From positions 1 through 9,774 of the forward strand of contig CAYZVN010000102.1 in NCBI GenBank assembly GCA_964482025.1: DNA of 9,774 bases, in the 5' to 3' direction. The notes under the pieces were generated by a model that was not told the origin of the DNA, ran no database searches, and worked only from the letters and a program-made list of their open reading frames with translations. The translations under genes were made by a program, and so were the position numbers. Positions 1 through 6,801 of the stretch are shown here, in pieces. The DNA comes from UBA5868 sp964482025. Its GTDB lineage: Bacteria; Pseudomonadota; Gammaproteobacteria; Pseudomonadales; Cellvibrionaceae. Positions within the stretch are counted from its first letter, which is position 1. Each line of letters opens with the position of its first letter.

Positions 1-158
1 GAAATATTTTTGGTAAGAATTTCGGTGGTGTTTTTTGCGCGGACCAATCCCGATTCCAACATCGCAAAGCCGGCGGCCATCCACATCACCAACGCGCCGC
101 ACACCAGGAAATAAAAAGTATCCATGGCGTACTGCAAATCGTAAAGCGTATTTTCCAT
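1..158 (-). CDS. amtB: Ammonium channel AmtB, N-terminal part (cut by window edge)
   Basis: Only the first 52 codons are present; the rest lies left of the window. Translation from the ATG at 158 begins MENTLYDLQYAMDTFYF and continues through a hydrophobic first membrane segment into WMAAGFAMLESGLVRAKN, a pattern typical of the start of Amt/MEP ammonium channels. The family forms inner-membrane trimers that conduct ammonium/ammonia. No long cleavable leader is visible ahead of this segment. A GGAG ribosome-binding sequence lies about 8 bases before the ATG. It sits 51 bp downstream of glnK on the same strand, the classic glnK-amtB pairing in which GlnK plugs the channel when nitrogen is plentiful. 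Identification rests on the conserved N-terminal block and the neighbour. Confidence 0.93.
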   Translation of the reverse strand, partial: MENTLYDLQYAMDTFYFLVCGALVMWMAAGFAMLESGLVRAKNTTEILTKNI

Positions 159-209
159 AGCGGTATCTCCAGCTGTGGTATCTATATGAAAGTCAAATTT
201 ATTTTTTTA

Positions 210-548
210 TTACAAAGCGTCCTCACCAGCTTCGCCGGTGCGTATGCGAATGGCTTGCTCCAAATTGGCAACAAAGATTTTTCCGTCGCCAATTTTTCCG
301 CTGTGGGCCGCCTTGCTGACAGCCTCGACAACGGAGTCCACTTGACTGTCGGCTACCGCAACTTCCAACTTTGTTTTCGGCAAAAAATCCACCACATATT
401 CCGCACCACGATAAAGTTCGGTATGGCCTTTTTGACGACCAAAACCTTTTACTTCGGTGACCGTAATACCTTGCACACCAATATCCGAAAGCGCTTCGCG
501 CACAGCATCGAGTTTGAAGGGTTTAATGATGGCAGTAATCAGTTTCAT
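210..548 (-). CDS. glnK: PII nitrogen signalling protein GlnK
   Basis: This encodes 112 residues, the usual PII length, beginning MKLITAIIKPFKLDAVREAL. PII trimers sense 2-oxoglutarate and ATP/ADP, and GlnK binds and blocks AmtB. The T-loop region GFGRQKGHTELYRGAEY is intact and carries Tyr51, the residue uridylylated by GlnD in proteobacteria. The nucleotide-binding segment KIGDGKIFV lies at about residues 85-93, and Arg101 and Arg103 are present. The ATG at 548 has an AGAGG ribosome-binding sequence about 10 bases upstream. I chose glnK over glnB because amtB follows directly. It lies 83 bp downstream of the porin stop with no recognisable sigma-54 promoter in that gap, so it may depend partly on the porin promoter. 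Confidence 0.95.
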   Translation of the reverse strand: MKLITAIIKPFKLDAVREALSDIGVQGITVTEVKGFGRQKGHTELYRGAEYVVDFLPKTKLEVAVADSQVDSVVEAVSKAAHSGKIGDGKIFVANLEQAIRIRTGEAGEDAL

Positions 549-572
549 GGGACTGCACCTCTTTGGTTAGCC

Positions 573-600
573 GTGCCAGCCGCTAAGGGCAAGCTGGCAC
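573..600. repeat. Inverted repeat between porin and glnK
   Basis: GTGCCAGC (573-580) is repeated exactly in inverted orientation as GCTGGCAC (593-600) across a 12-base spacer, giving a perfect 8-bp stem. It falls in the 83-bp gap between the porin stop and the glnK start. No T-tract follows it in the leftward direction, so it does not look like a standard intrinsic terminator. It could be an mRNA processing or stability hairpin, a leaky terminator that sets the porin/glnK ratio, or a protein-binding dyad. The right arm contains TGGCAC, but no -12 element follows at the correct spacing, so it is not a sigma-54 promoter. Confidence 0.55.
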
Positions 601-631
601 ATGACACATGCAATTAAGCGAGAAACAAGGG

Positions 632-1630
632 TTAGAAGGTGAACAGAGCTTCCAGCGCAAAGGTATTTACATCCTCGTCACCAAATTCATCCATTCGGTA
701 TTCGGCAACCAACAATAAGTTGTCGCTGACTTTGTAACTGGGCGAAATTGTGAAAGCGCTATTTTCGATAAATACTGTCTCCGCACCTGCGATCTCGCCC
801 TCAATGGAATAATCGTGGTAGCGCAAGGTGATACCGAAATCGCCCATCGCATAATTAGCCATGAGCAAGTAGCCATCGCCATCTACGTTGTCGGCAAAAG
901 TGTCGTTGATGGGAAAGTTATCGCCGTAATCACCGACGTTATACTCCGCAGCAAAGGTGAAATTGGAGACTTGATAAGAGGTCCAGAAGTTGATGAGGTC
1001 CGTTTCCTCATCTTGGATATAAAAGAGTTTCGCGGTCCAACCTTCCACAGGGGTAATCGCCAAACCTAGTTCTGTACCCAGCGAAGTGGTGTCTCTTTCG
1101 ATAGGGTCAAATGCACTGTTGACGACGGAGGCCATAATTTGGAAGACGCCGGCATCGTAGTAGGCGGAAATACCCTGCTGATAGCCGCCGTAAAAAAAGC
1201 TGCCGTAGCCGGTGCTACTGTACTGATAAAGCCCCGTGGGTTCTTCTGTTTCCCAGCCGCTGTAACTCAAAAAGCGTCCGGCTTTAATGCTGAATCTGTC
1301 GTTGAATTGCTTGGTGATAAAAGCTTGTTCGACAAAGGTTTCATCTTCACCTTCACCGGTGCCGCTCTCGCCGTACTCGATATCCACTTGCGCGGAGACA
1401 CCATCGGAGCCGGTGTAGAAGAAATTCATTTCGAACTGGTCAATACCAAACTGCTTATCGGTACCTTCGGCCCAATCGGCGTCGACATAGCTATACGACA
1501 TGTCGAGAAAACCGCTGACATTTAAGCCTTCTGCTAATTTAATTTCCGCGTAGGCACTGGGTACTGCTGTGGCCGCGACAACCGATGCAGCAGCGATAGC
1601 ACCTGCGAGCGTTTTGCGAGTGAACTTCAT
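632..1630 (-). CDS. Outer-membrane beta-barrel porin, nitrogen-linked
   Basis: This encodes 332 residues. The start is placed at 1630 because MKFTRKTLAGAIAAASVV followed by ATAVPSAYA is a good signal peptide (predicted cleavage after Ala28, before EIK) and an AGAGGA ribosome-binding sequence lies about 9 bases upstream. The frame stays open upstream to 1729, but that extension overlaps the predicted promoter and would bury the signal peptide. The mature protein is acidic, rich in aromatic residues and alternating strand-like segments, and ends ...ALEALFTF; a terminal Phe is the usual barrel-assembly signal. It resembles OmpL-like/BBP2-type putative porins, an assignment from general character only. 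Being directly upstream of glnK-amtB and behind a sigma-54-like promoter suggests passage of small nitrogen compounds; the substrate is inferred. Confidence 0.85.
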   Translation of the reverse strand: MKFTRKTLAGAIAAASVVAATAVPSAYAEIKLAEGLNVSGFLDMSYSYVDADWAEGTDKQFGIDQFEMNFFYTGSDGVSAQVDIEYGESGTGEGEDETFVEQAFITKQFNDRFSIKAGRFLSYSGWETEEPTGLYQYSSTGYGSFFYGGYQQGISAYYDAGVFQIMASVVNSAFDPIERDTTSLGTELGLAITPVEGWTAKLFYIQDEETDLINFWTSYQVSNFTFAAEYNVGDYGDNFPINDTFADNVDGDGYLLMANYAMGDFGITLRYHDYSIEGEIAGAETVFIENSAFTISPSYKVSDNLLLVAEYRMDEFGDEDVNTFALEALFTF

Positions 1631-1717
1631 GAATGCTTCCTCTAAATGATGACCGACGACTTTCTGTTGTATTTGAGCTAGGATCCATTCGCGAAATGGC
1701 TGAGCTTCGCCTGGAAT

Positions 1718-1733
1718 AGCAGGTTCCAAGCCA
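1718..1733 (-). promoter_or_regulatory. Sigma-54-like promoter of the porin (-24/-12)
   Basis: Read leftward, the bases are TGGCTT, then GGAAC, then CTGCT. The invariant GG and GC dinucleotides are exactly 10 bases apart, as in the TGGCAC-N5-TTGCW consensus. The mismatches are TT for AC in the -24 block and C for the first T in the -12 block. The predicted transcription start is near 1707, giving a leader of about 77 bases before the porin ATG. The NtrC-like palindrome lies about 150 bases upstream, a normal enhancer distance. Confidence 0.6.
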
Positions 1734-1831
1734 GTTTTCTTTTTGCCTTTTAAATCAGAGTCTTAGTGGGAATTTAGGGTGTTTTTCGGTGATTTTTCTG
1801 GGGGTTAAAGCCCCGTTGCAGGGCGTCCGGG

Positions 1832-1868
1832 TGCACCATGCTCTATCCATATGCACCGGTTTTGTGCA
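1832..1868. promoter_or_regulatory. NtrC-like enhancer sites upstream of the porin
   Basis: The strong site, 1852-1868, is a perfect dyad TGCAC-N7-GTGCA, matching the form of characterised NtrC sites (GCAC-N7-GTGC) such as those upstream of enteric glnA. A second TGCACC half-site begins at 1832, exactly 20 bases away or about two helical turns, but its partner half is degenerate. Centres fall near -153 (strong) and -133 (weak) relative to the predicted porin start. NtrC as the ligand is inferred from site form and gene context; another regulator recognising TGCAC dyads is possible. Confidence 0.6.
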
Positions 1869-2042
1869 GAATGCCGCAGCAGTGATAGTCCAGCTCGATC
1901 ATCTTTTGCCAAAAGGCTTGATTAAGTTTTTTTGAATTCCAAAAAAAGAGTAGGCTTGGCGCCTACCAAACTCATCATTTCAACTGCTGCTTGGCAATTG
2001 GAGTTACATCACAACTCGCTTGGTTATTTGGAGGAAACATTA

Positions 2043-2738
2043 ATGACATTGATTAACAAGACCTTAGTGGGCGCTGTTGCAACGGCGACGCTGGCCGCCG
2101 TCACAACGGTACCGGCCCATGCGGAAGTGTCGGCCTCTGCCGGCATCGCCAGCAGCTATCTGTTCCGTGGTCTGGATCTGGGCTCCGGCACACCGGCCGT
2201 TTCCGGTGCGCTGAACGTCAGCGGCAAGGGTTTCTATTCCGGCATTTGGGGAACGTCCGGGGATGAAGCCAGGGGCTCGAAGTACGAGCTGAGCGCTGGC
2301 TATAACGGCAAACTGGGGGGTTTCTCCTACGGCTTGGGCGCGATTAGCTACAACTATCCCTCTCAGGCAAATAGCGAATTTGGCGACTACAGCGACGCGG
2401 TGATTAACCTCGGCTACGGCCCTGTTGCTTTCGGTGCTTATATCCCCGTGGGCAAAGAAGATAGCAGCGGCGATTACGCTTATTTCACGCTGGGCGCTTC
2501 CTATCGCGACTTTTCCTTTTTGCTGGGTGTGCACAGCGACGACACAACCGGTGGCGGGGTAGTGGGCTGCGAAGTGGATCAAGGCTCCACTAAGCGCAAA
2601 TGCACACCCGTGCATTTGGACGTAACCTACGCTTATAACGACAACTTGTCGTTCACCGTGAGCCAGTTTATCTCCGATGGTCCTGTTGAGGATAAATTGA
2701 AATTCGTGGTCTCTTTCGGTATTCCAATCGGCGAATAA
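2043..2738 (+). CDS. TorF-family small beta-barrel putative porin
   Basis: This encodes 231 residues. The start at 2043 is preceded by GGAGGA about 8 bases upstream and gives a clean signal peptide, MTLINKTLVGAVATATLAAV then TTVPAHA, cut after Ala27. The frame extends upstream to 1932, but that stretch lacks a leader-like sequence. The mature start EVSASAGIASSYLFRGLDLG, followed by Gly/Tyr/Ser-rich strands, fits the TorF/gcw_chp family of conserved proteobacterial outer-membrane proteins, which often neighbour glnK-amtB. Two cysteines (Cys176, Cys187) bracket a charged loop and could form a disulfide. The C-terminus reads SFGIPIGE and so lacks the usual terminal Phe. Function in the family is poorly defined; a nitrogen-linked pore is inferred from context. 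Confidence 0.8.
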   Translation: MTLINKTLVGAVATATLAAVTTVPAHAEVSASAGIASSYLFRGLDLGSGTPAVSGALNVSGKGFYSGIWGTSGDEARGSKYELSAGYNGKLGGFSYGLGAISYNYPSQANSEFGDYSDAVINLGYGPVAFGAYIPVGKEDSSGDYAYFTLGASYRDFSFLLGVHSDDTTGGGVVGCEVDQGSTKRKCTPVHLDVTYAYNDNLSFTVSQFISDGPVEDKLKFVVSFGIPIGE

Positions 2739-2749
2739 GCCGCTTGTCC

Positions 2750-2778
2750 GCGCGTTCCATAATGATTATGGAACGCGC
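2750..2778. terminator. Perfect 13-bp inverted repeat between convergent genes
   Basis: GCGCGTTCCATAA (2750-2762) and its exact reverse complement (2766-2778) flank a TGA loop. It lies 11 bases after the TorF-like stop and 22 bases after the urtE stop on the opposite strand, exactly where a shared terminator is expected. Neither side has a strong T-tract, so a canonical intrinsic terminator is not proven; it may block transcription or protect both 3' ends. Confidence 0.65.
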
Positions 2779-2800
2779 ATCTCTCCTTCACTCTCGCCGA

Positions 2801-3496
2801 TCAAACTGTTAGATACGACCGCACCTTCTGCTCATCCATCTCCGCCGTCGAACCCGCCACTACGACATGACCGCGATCCATGACGATATAAGAGTCCGCC
2901 AGATTGCGGGCAAATTCAAAATATTGTTCAACCAACAAAATGGCCATTTCTCCACGATTGCGGAGAATGGAGATGACGTTGTGAATGTCTTTGATAATAG
3001 AAGGCTGAATACCTTCGGTAGGCTCGTCGAGAATGAGCAGGCGCGGCCTCATCACCAAAGCGCGGGCGATGGCCAATTGTTGCTGCTGGCCACCGGAGAG
3101 GTCGCCTCCGCGCCTATGCAACATTTTGCGCAGCACCGGAAAAAGGTCGAAAATTTCCTCGTCCATTTTTCGACATTTACGCGGCAGCACGGCGTAACCG
3201 GTTTTCAAATTTTCCAGCACCGTCAATTGGGAAAAAATCTCGCGCCCTTGAGGAACATAGGCAATACCCCAACGCGCCCGCTCGGCAATGGACGCTTTGC
3301 CTAGGTCTTTGTCCTCCCAAATAATGGTGCCGCCGCTTATGGCATGGCGGCCCGTGACCGCGCGAGCGATGCTGGTTTTGCCAACCCCGTTACGGCCAAG
3401 AATGCTGGTGATCCGGCCTTTTTCCGCAGTGAGTTTAACGCCGTGCAGCGCCTTACTTGCACCATAGTGCAGATCAATACTGTCGACATTTAGCAT
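2801..3496 (-). CDS. urtE: Urea ABC transporter ATPase UrtE
   Basis: This encodes 231 residues, the usual UrtE length, and is complete. It is the LivF-like ATPase that powers urea import with UrtD on the cytoplasmic face. Visible elements in order are Walker A GRNGVGKT (34-41), Q-loop Gln83 in YVPQGREIF, signature LSGGQ (133-137) and Walker B LLILDE (153-158) followed by PTEGIQPSI. At the usual switch-His position the sequence is LLVEQYFEF, the LivF-type variant, so the lack of His is normal for this branch. Start ATG 3496 has an AAGG sequence upstream. It is the last gene of the operon, 18 bp after urtD, with the 2750-2778 stem-loop just beyond. Confidence 0.94.
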   Translation of the reverse strand: MLNVDSIDLHYGASKALHGVKLTAEKGRITSILGRNGVGKTSIARAVTGRHAISGGTIIWEDKDLGKASIAERARWGIAYVPQGREIFSQLTVLENLKTGYAVLPRKCRKMDEEIFDLFPVLRKMLHRRGGDLSGGQQQQLAIARALVMRPRLLILDEPTEGIQPSIIKDIHNVISILRNRGEMAILLVEQYFEFARNLADSYIVMDRGHVVVAGSTAEMDEQKVRSYLTV

Positions 3497-3514
3497 AATG
3501 GAAAGCCTTTGTTG

Positions 3515-4054
3515 CTATCGCCCCAGATACACTTCAATAACACGGGGATTTGCGGAAACCACATCGAGAGAGCCCTCTGCCAAAACGCTGCCTTCGTGCA
3601 GAACGGTGACTTTGGTGTCCAGTGCGCGGATAAAATCCATATCGTGCTCCACCACAATGATCGAGTGCTGCTCGCTGATGGATTTAAGNNNNNNNNNNNN
3701 NNNNNNNNNNNNNNNNNNNNNNNNNNNNNNNNNNNNNNNNNNNNNNNNNNNNNNNNNNNNNNNNNNNNNNNNNNNNNNNNNNNNNNNNCGACCAATACCC
3801 ATATTGGCTATCTCGGCCTCGTCGTATTTCGTGAGGTCTATGGTATCGCGGAATTTTACTTCACCTTCATCGGGTTTGGTTTTGCCGGTGATAATGTCCA
3901 TCATGGTGCTTTTGCCCGCGCCATTTGGCCCTATGATGGCGCGCAGCTCGCCGGGGCGAATATCCAGCGACAAATTATTAATGGCTTTGAATCCATCAAA
4001 ATGTTTGGTGACGCCGTTGAGATAAAGAATACTTTTAATTTTCTGCTCACTCAT
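3515..4054 (-). CDS. urtD: Urea ABC transporter ATPase UrtD, interrupted by assembly gap
   Basis: The N-terminal 88 residues start MSEQKIKSILYLNGVTKHFD and contain Walker A GPNGAGKS (42-49), ending at MGIG with a partial Arg codon that fits the family's GIGRKFQ. After the gap, 57 residues include VVEHDMDF (switch His) and end PRVIEVYLGR, a characteristic UrtD tail. The Q-loop, signature motif and Walker B are in the unsequenced part. Only about 145 residues are visible against roughly 250 for the family, so about 300 bases are probably missing rather than 100. Both sides share a frame across the N run, but with an arbitrary gap length this means nothing. The ATG at 4054 overlaps the urtC stop as ATGA and has a GGGAG sequence upstream. 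Confidence 0.92.
   Translation of the reverse strand: MSEQKIKSILYLNGVTKHFDGFKAINNLSLDIRPGELRAIIGPNGAGKSTMMDIITGKTKPDEGEVKFRDTIDLTKYDEAEIANMGIGXXXXXXXXXXXXXXXXXXXXXXXXXXXXXXXXXXLKSISEQHSIIVVEHDMDFIRALDTKVTVLHEGSVLAEGSLDVVSANPRVIEVYLGR
3689..3788. other. Assembly gap (100 N) inside urtD
   Basis: Exactly 100 N, a standard scaffold placeholder. Comparing the visible UrtD parts with the family length suggests the true gap is near 300 bases. The gene itself is probably intact. Confidence 0.97.
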
Positions 4055-5226
4055 GATTTTTCTCCCCCAGTCGCCGCTGCCAAGCCGGCAGGGCTTTGCG
4101 GCGCAGCCTGCTTCTTCGGCCACTTCTTATTGCCGAGGTAAGTATCCAAAATACCCACAACACCACGGGGCAGATAAATAGTCGTCACCACAAATAAGGC
4201 ACCGAGAATAAACAGCCAGTATTCGGCAAACATACCGGAGGTAAAAGTGGTTTTGGCGTAGTTCACCAAAATCGCGCCAATGATGGCTCCGTACAAAGTT
4301 CCGCGCCCGCCTATGGCAACCCAGATAACAATTTCAATGGAATTTAGCGGGTTGAATTCGCTGGGATTGATAATGCCAATCTGCGGCACATAAAGGGCGC
4401 CCGCCACCCCGGCGATAAGTGCCGAAACAATAAAAACAAATAGCTTGTAGTGTTCTACTCTATAGCCAATAAAGCGGCTGCGACTTTCGGCGTCACGAAT
4501 GGATATCAATACGCGTCCTGTTTTGCTGCGGGTAATAAATTGGCAGGCGGTATAAGCAAGGGCAAGGGCAACCAAAGTGCTGATAAATAAGGCGACTCGA
4601 GTAGTGTTTGCTTGCAGGTCAAACCCAAGGATATCTTTGAAATCCGTCAAGCCATTATTGCCGCCAAAGCCCATATCATTGCGAAAAAATGCCAGCATTA
4701 AAGCGTAGGTCAACGCCTGGGTGATAATAGAGAGATAAACACCGGTCACGCGAGAGCGAAACGCCAGCCAACCAAAGACAAAGGCTAAAATTCCCGGTGC
4801 GAGAAAGACCATCAGCAGGGCAAAGCCGAAGTTATCAAAACCATACCAATACCAAGGCAATTCCTGCCAGTTCAGAAATACCATAAAGTCCGGCAGGGTG
4901 GGATTTCCGTACACGCCGCGTTCGCCGATTTGCCGCATTAAATACATGCCCATGGCATAGCCACCCAAGGCGAAAAACGCACCGTGGCCAAGACTTAAAA
5001 TTCCGCAGTAACCCCAGATGAGATCCAGCGCCAATGCCAGCATGGCAAAACACAAATACTTGCCGATCAAGGTCACCACGTAGGTGGGCATATGGAAAAA
5101 GGAATCTTCTGGCACTAACAGATTAAGAACCGGAACCGCGATACCGAGGACCAGCAGGACAATAAACAGCCAGCGAGAGGCTTTGTCGTTCGCTAGAAGT
5201 TGTTGTATGAATGGTTTATGGGTCAT
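4051..5226 (-). CDS. urtC: Urea ABC transporter permease UrtC
   Basis: This encodes 391 residues and is complete. It is the LivM-like inner-membrane permease that pairs with UrtB to form the urea channel. It has multiple hydrophobic segments; the conserved block IWGYCGILSLGHGAFFALGG at about residues 70-89; and later ITQALTYALML, NNGLTDF, RDAESRSRFIGY and AIGGRGTLYGAIIGA, all typical of UrtC. The C-terminal tail after PRGVVGILDTYLG is cytoplasmic, Lys/Ala/Pro-rich and slightly long. Start ATG 5226 lies 4 bases after the urtB stop, and its own stop overlaps the urtD start, so translation is probably coupled throughout. The ribosome-binding sequence is weak and lies within urtB. Confidence 0.95.
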   Translation of the reverse strand: MTHKPFIQQLLANDKASRWLFIVLLVLGIAVPVLNLLVPEDSFFHMPTYVVTLIGKYLCFAMLALALDLIWGYCGILSLGHGAFFALGGYAMGMYLMRQIGERGVYGNPTLPDFMVFLNWQELPWYWYGFDNFGFALLMVFLAPGILAFVFGWLAFRSRVTGVYLSIITQALTYALMLAFFRNDMGFGGNNGLTDFKDILGFDLQANTTRVALFISTLVALALAYTACQFITRSKTGRVLISIRDAESRSRFIGYRVEHYKLFVFIVSALIAGVAGALYVPQIGIINPSEFNPLNSIEIVIWVAIGGRGTLYGAIIGAILVNYAKTTFTSGMFAEYWLFILGALFVVTTIYLPRGVVGILDTYLGNKKWPKKQAAPQSPAGLAAATGGEKS

Positions 5227-5230
5227 GGTA

Positions 5231-6701
5231 TCAGTCCGTCACAAATCGGCCTTTCAGGGCGAAGAGACCGCGCGGACGCCACTGAATAAAGAGAATAATA
5301 AACACCAGCACAAAGATTTTGCCGAGCACAGCGCCGGCATAGGGTTCGAGAAATTTATTAACGATACCTAAGCCCATAGCGGCAAAAAATGTACCCAGCA
5401 AATTACCCACGCCGCCGAATACCACCACCATGAACGAGTCGATAATAAACCCCTGGCCCATATTCGGCCCCACATTGGTGATCTGACTCAAGGCTACACC
5501 GGCAATACCGGCGATGCCGGAGCCGAGGCCAAACGTCAGCGCATCCACCCAAGACGAGCGTATACCCATGGAATTCGCCATGGCGCGATTTTGTGTTACC
5601 GCGCGCATTTGCAGCCCCAACAAAGTCTTGCGTAATAAGAGCGCCAGTAACCCCAACACTAGGAGGCTAAATAAAATAATGTATAAGCGGTTATAGGTTA
5701 TGGATAAAGCGCCATTGACCTGATAAAACCCGCTCATCCACTCGGGGGTGATCACAGGTACGTTGTTGGAGTTATAGCTGCGCACCAACTGCTGCAAGAA
5801 TAAGCTGATGCCAAAGGTCGCTAACAAGGTTTCTAATGGTCGGCCGTATAGGTGGCGAATCACGGTGCGCTCAATCACTATGCCAACCCCGCCGGATACC
5901 AGAAACGCCATAGGTATCGCAATAATGATTGAGGCTTCAATCCAGTTGGGAAAAAACTGCTGCACCGCAAACGTTGTATAGGCGCCGAGCATAATCATTT
6001 CGCCATGGGCCATATTAATCACGCCCATAACGCCAAAGGTAATGGCCAGGCCGATTGCGGCTAACAGCAAAACGGAACCGAGACTTACGCCAAAAAAGAG
6101 ATTTTCAATAAAGCGCATTACGCCCATACGATCTTGCACTTTTTGGGCGCCGGCAGCGGCGAGTTTGGCAATCTCCGCATTTTCTTCTTGGTAATTGCCT
6201 TTATCATCCTTCGCGCTTAAGCGCGCGAGAATACCCAGGGCCTCGGGCGAGTAAGAATTTGCCAGTGTCGCAATGGCGACTTTGCGCCGCTCCTGGTCGG
6301 CGGACTCTATATCCACTACGGCAAGCGCCAGGGCGACTTCCGCTTTTATCGACGCGAGCTCCTCTTTCTCATAGGCTGCGGCAATCAAATCTCGCAGCGC
6401 GGGATCGGGGGATTTAATTAAATCTCGTGCAGACTGCCGGCGTAGATCCGGATTTTTCGCATTCAATTGCAGAGAGGCTATAACCGTGCGCAACTTGCCG
6501 CGCACACTGTTGTTGATTCTGACTTTTTTCAGGGTGCGTGGATTGACAGTGTCGAGAATGTTGTTGGTGTGAATATCCACCATCTCTACACCTGCATCCC
6601 TATTGCGGCCAATGACAACGCTATTATCCGATTTCTGCTGGTACAAGTTTCCCTCAAGCATAGCTTTGAGCACTGCTAAGGTGCGCTCATCATCCAGCGC
6701 G
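5231..6701 (-). CDS. urtB: Urea ABC transporter permease UrtB, N-terminus lost in gap
   Basis: The visible 489 residues cover most of the protein; the start codon, signal sequence and perhaps 40-50 residues lie in the adjacent N run. The first part (to about visible residue 220, ending AAGAQKVQDRMG) is a soluble helical domain with repeat-like segments such as KNPDLRRQSARDLIKSPDPA, the periplasmic extension typical of proteobacterial UrtB. The rest is a LivH-like permease: FFGVSLGSVLLLAAIGLAIT, GVMGVINMAHGEMIMLGAYT, GIVIERTVIRHLYGRPLETL, ATFGISLFLQQLVR, GVALSQITNVGPNMGQGFI and the end QWRPRGLFALKGRFVTD. It forms the inner-membrane urea channel with UrtC, which follows 4 bp downstream. Confidence 0.94.
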
Positions 6702-6801
6702 NNNNNNNNNNNNNNNNNNNNNNNNNNNNNNNNNNNNNNNNNNNNNNNNNNNNNNNNNNNNNNNNNNNNNNNNNNNNNNNNNNNNNNNNNNNNNNNNNNN
6801 N
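6702..6801. other. Assembly gap (100 N) between urtA and urtB
   Basis: Exactly 100 N. The gap must contain the C-terminus of UrtA (about 110 residues by family length), the urtA-urtB spacer and the UrtB start, so the missing stretch is probably 500 bases or more. No extra gene is required to explain it, but one cannot be excluded. Confidence 0.97.

Larger units (their letters stand above)
1631..2042. other. Divergent intergenic control region (porin / TorF-like)
   Basis: These 412 bases lie between the leftward porin and the rightward TorF-like gene and contain no convincing gene. Supported contents are a sigma-54-like promoter for the porin (1718-1733) and NtrC-like sites (1832-1868). A short GGGG/CCCC hairpin at 1801-1814 has no T-tract and no assigned role. 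I searched the plus strand for GG-N10-GC ahead of the TorF-like gene and found no sigma-54 promoter. No sigma-70 promoter there is strong enough to call. The palindrome might still serve both directions. Confidence 0.7.

Noticed and set aside
553..569. NtrC-like site TGCACC-N5-GGTTAG by the glnK start
   Set aside because: Only one half-site is good, and the position at the ribosome-binding region of glnK makes an enhancer role unlikely.
573..600. TGGCAC in the glnK-proximal repeat as a sigma-54 promoter
   Set aside because: No GC dinucleotide lies at the required 10-base spacing from GG on either strand.
186..617. 143-residue rightward open frame opposite glnK
   Set aside because: It is antisense to the well-conserved PII gene and shows no family features of its own.
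1631..1729. Upstream extension of the porin reading frame
   Set aside because: It would hide a clear signal peptide inside the protein and overlaps the predicted sigma-54 promoter; the ATG at 1630 has a good ribosome-binding sequence.
1801..1814. GGGG-TTAAAG-CCCC hairpin as a terminator
   Set aside because: Only a 4-bp stem, with no T-tract on either side.
3515..4054. UrtD as a genuinely truncated ATPase lacking signature and Walker B
   Set aside because: The missing motifs fall exactly at the N run, and both flanks are intact UrtD sequence.
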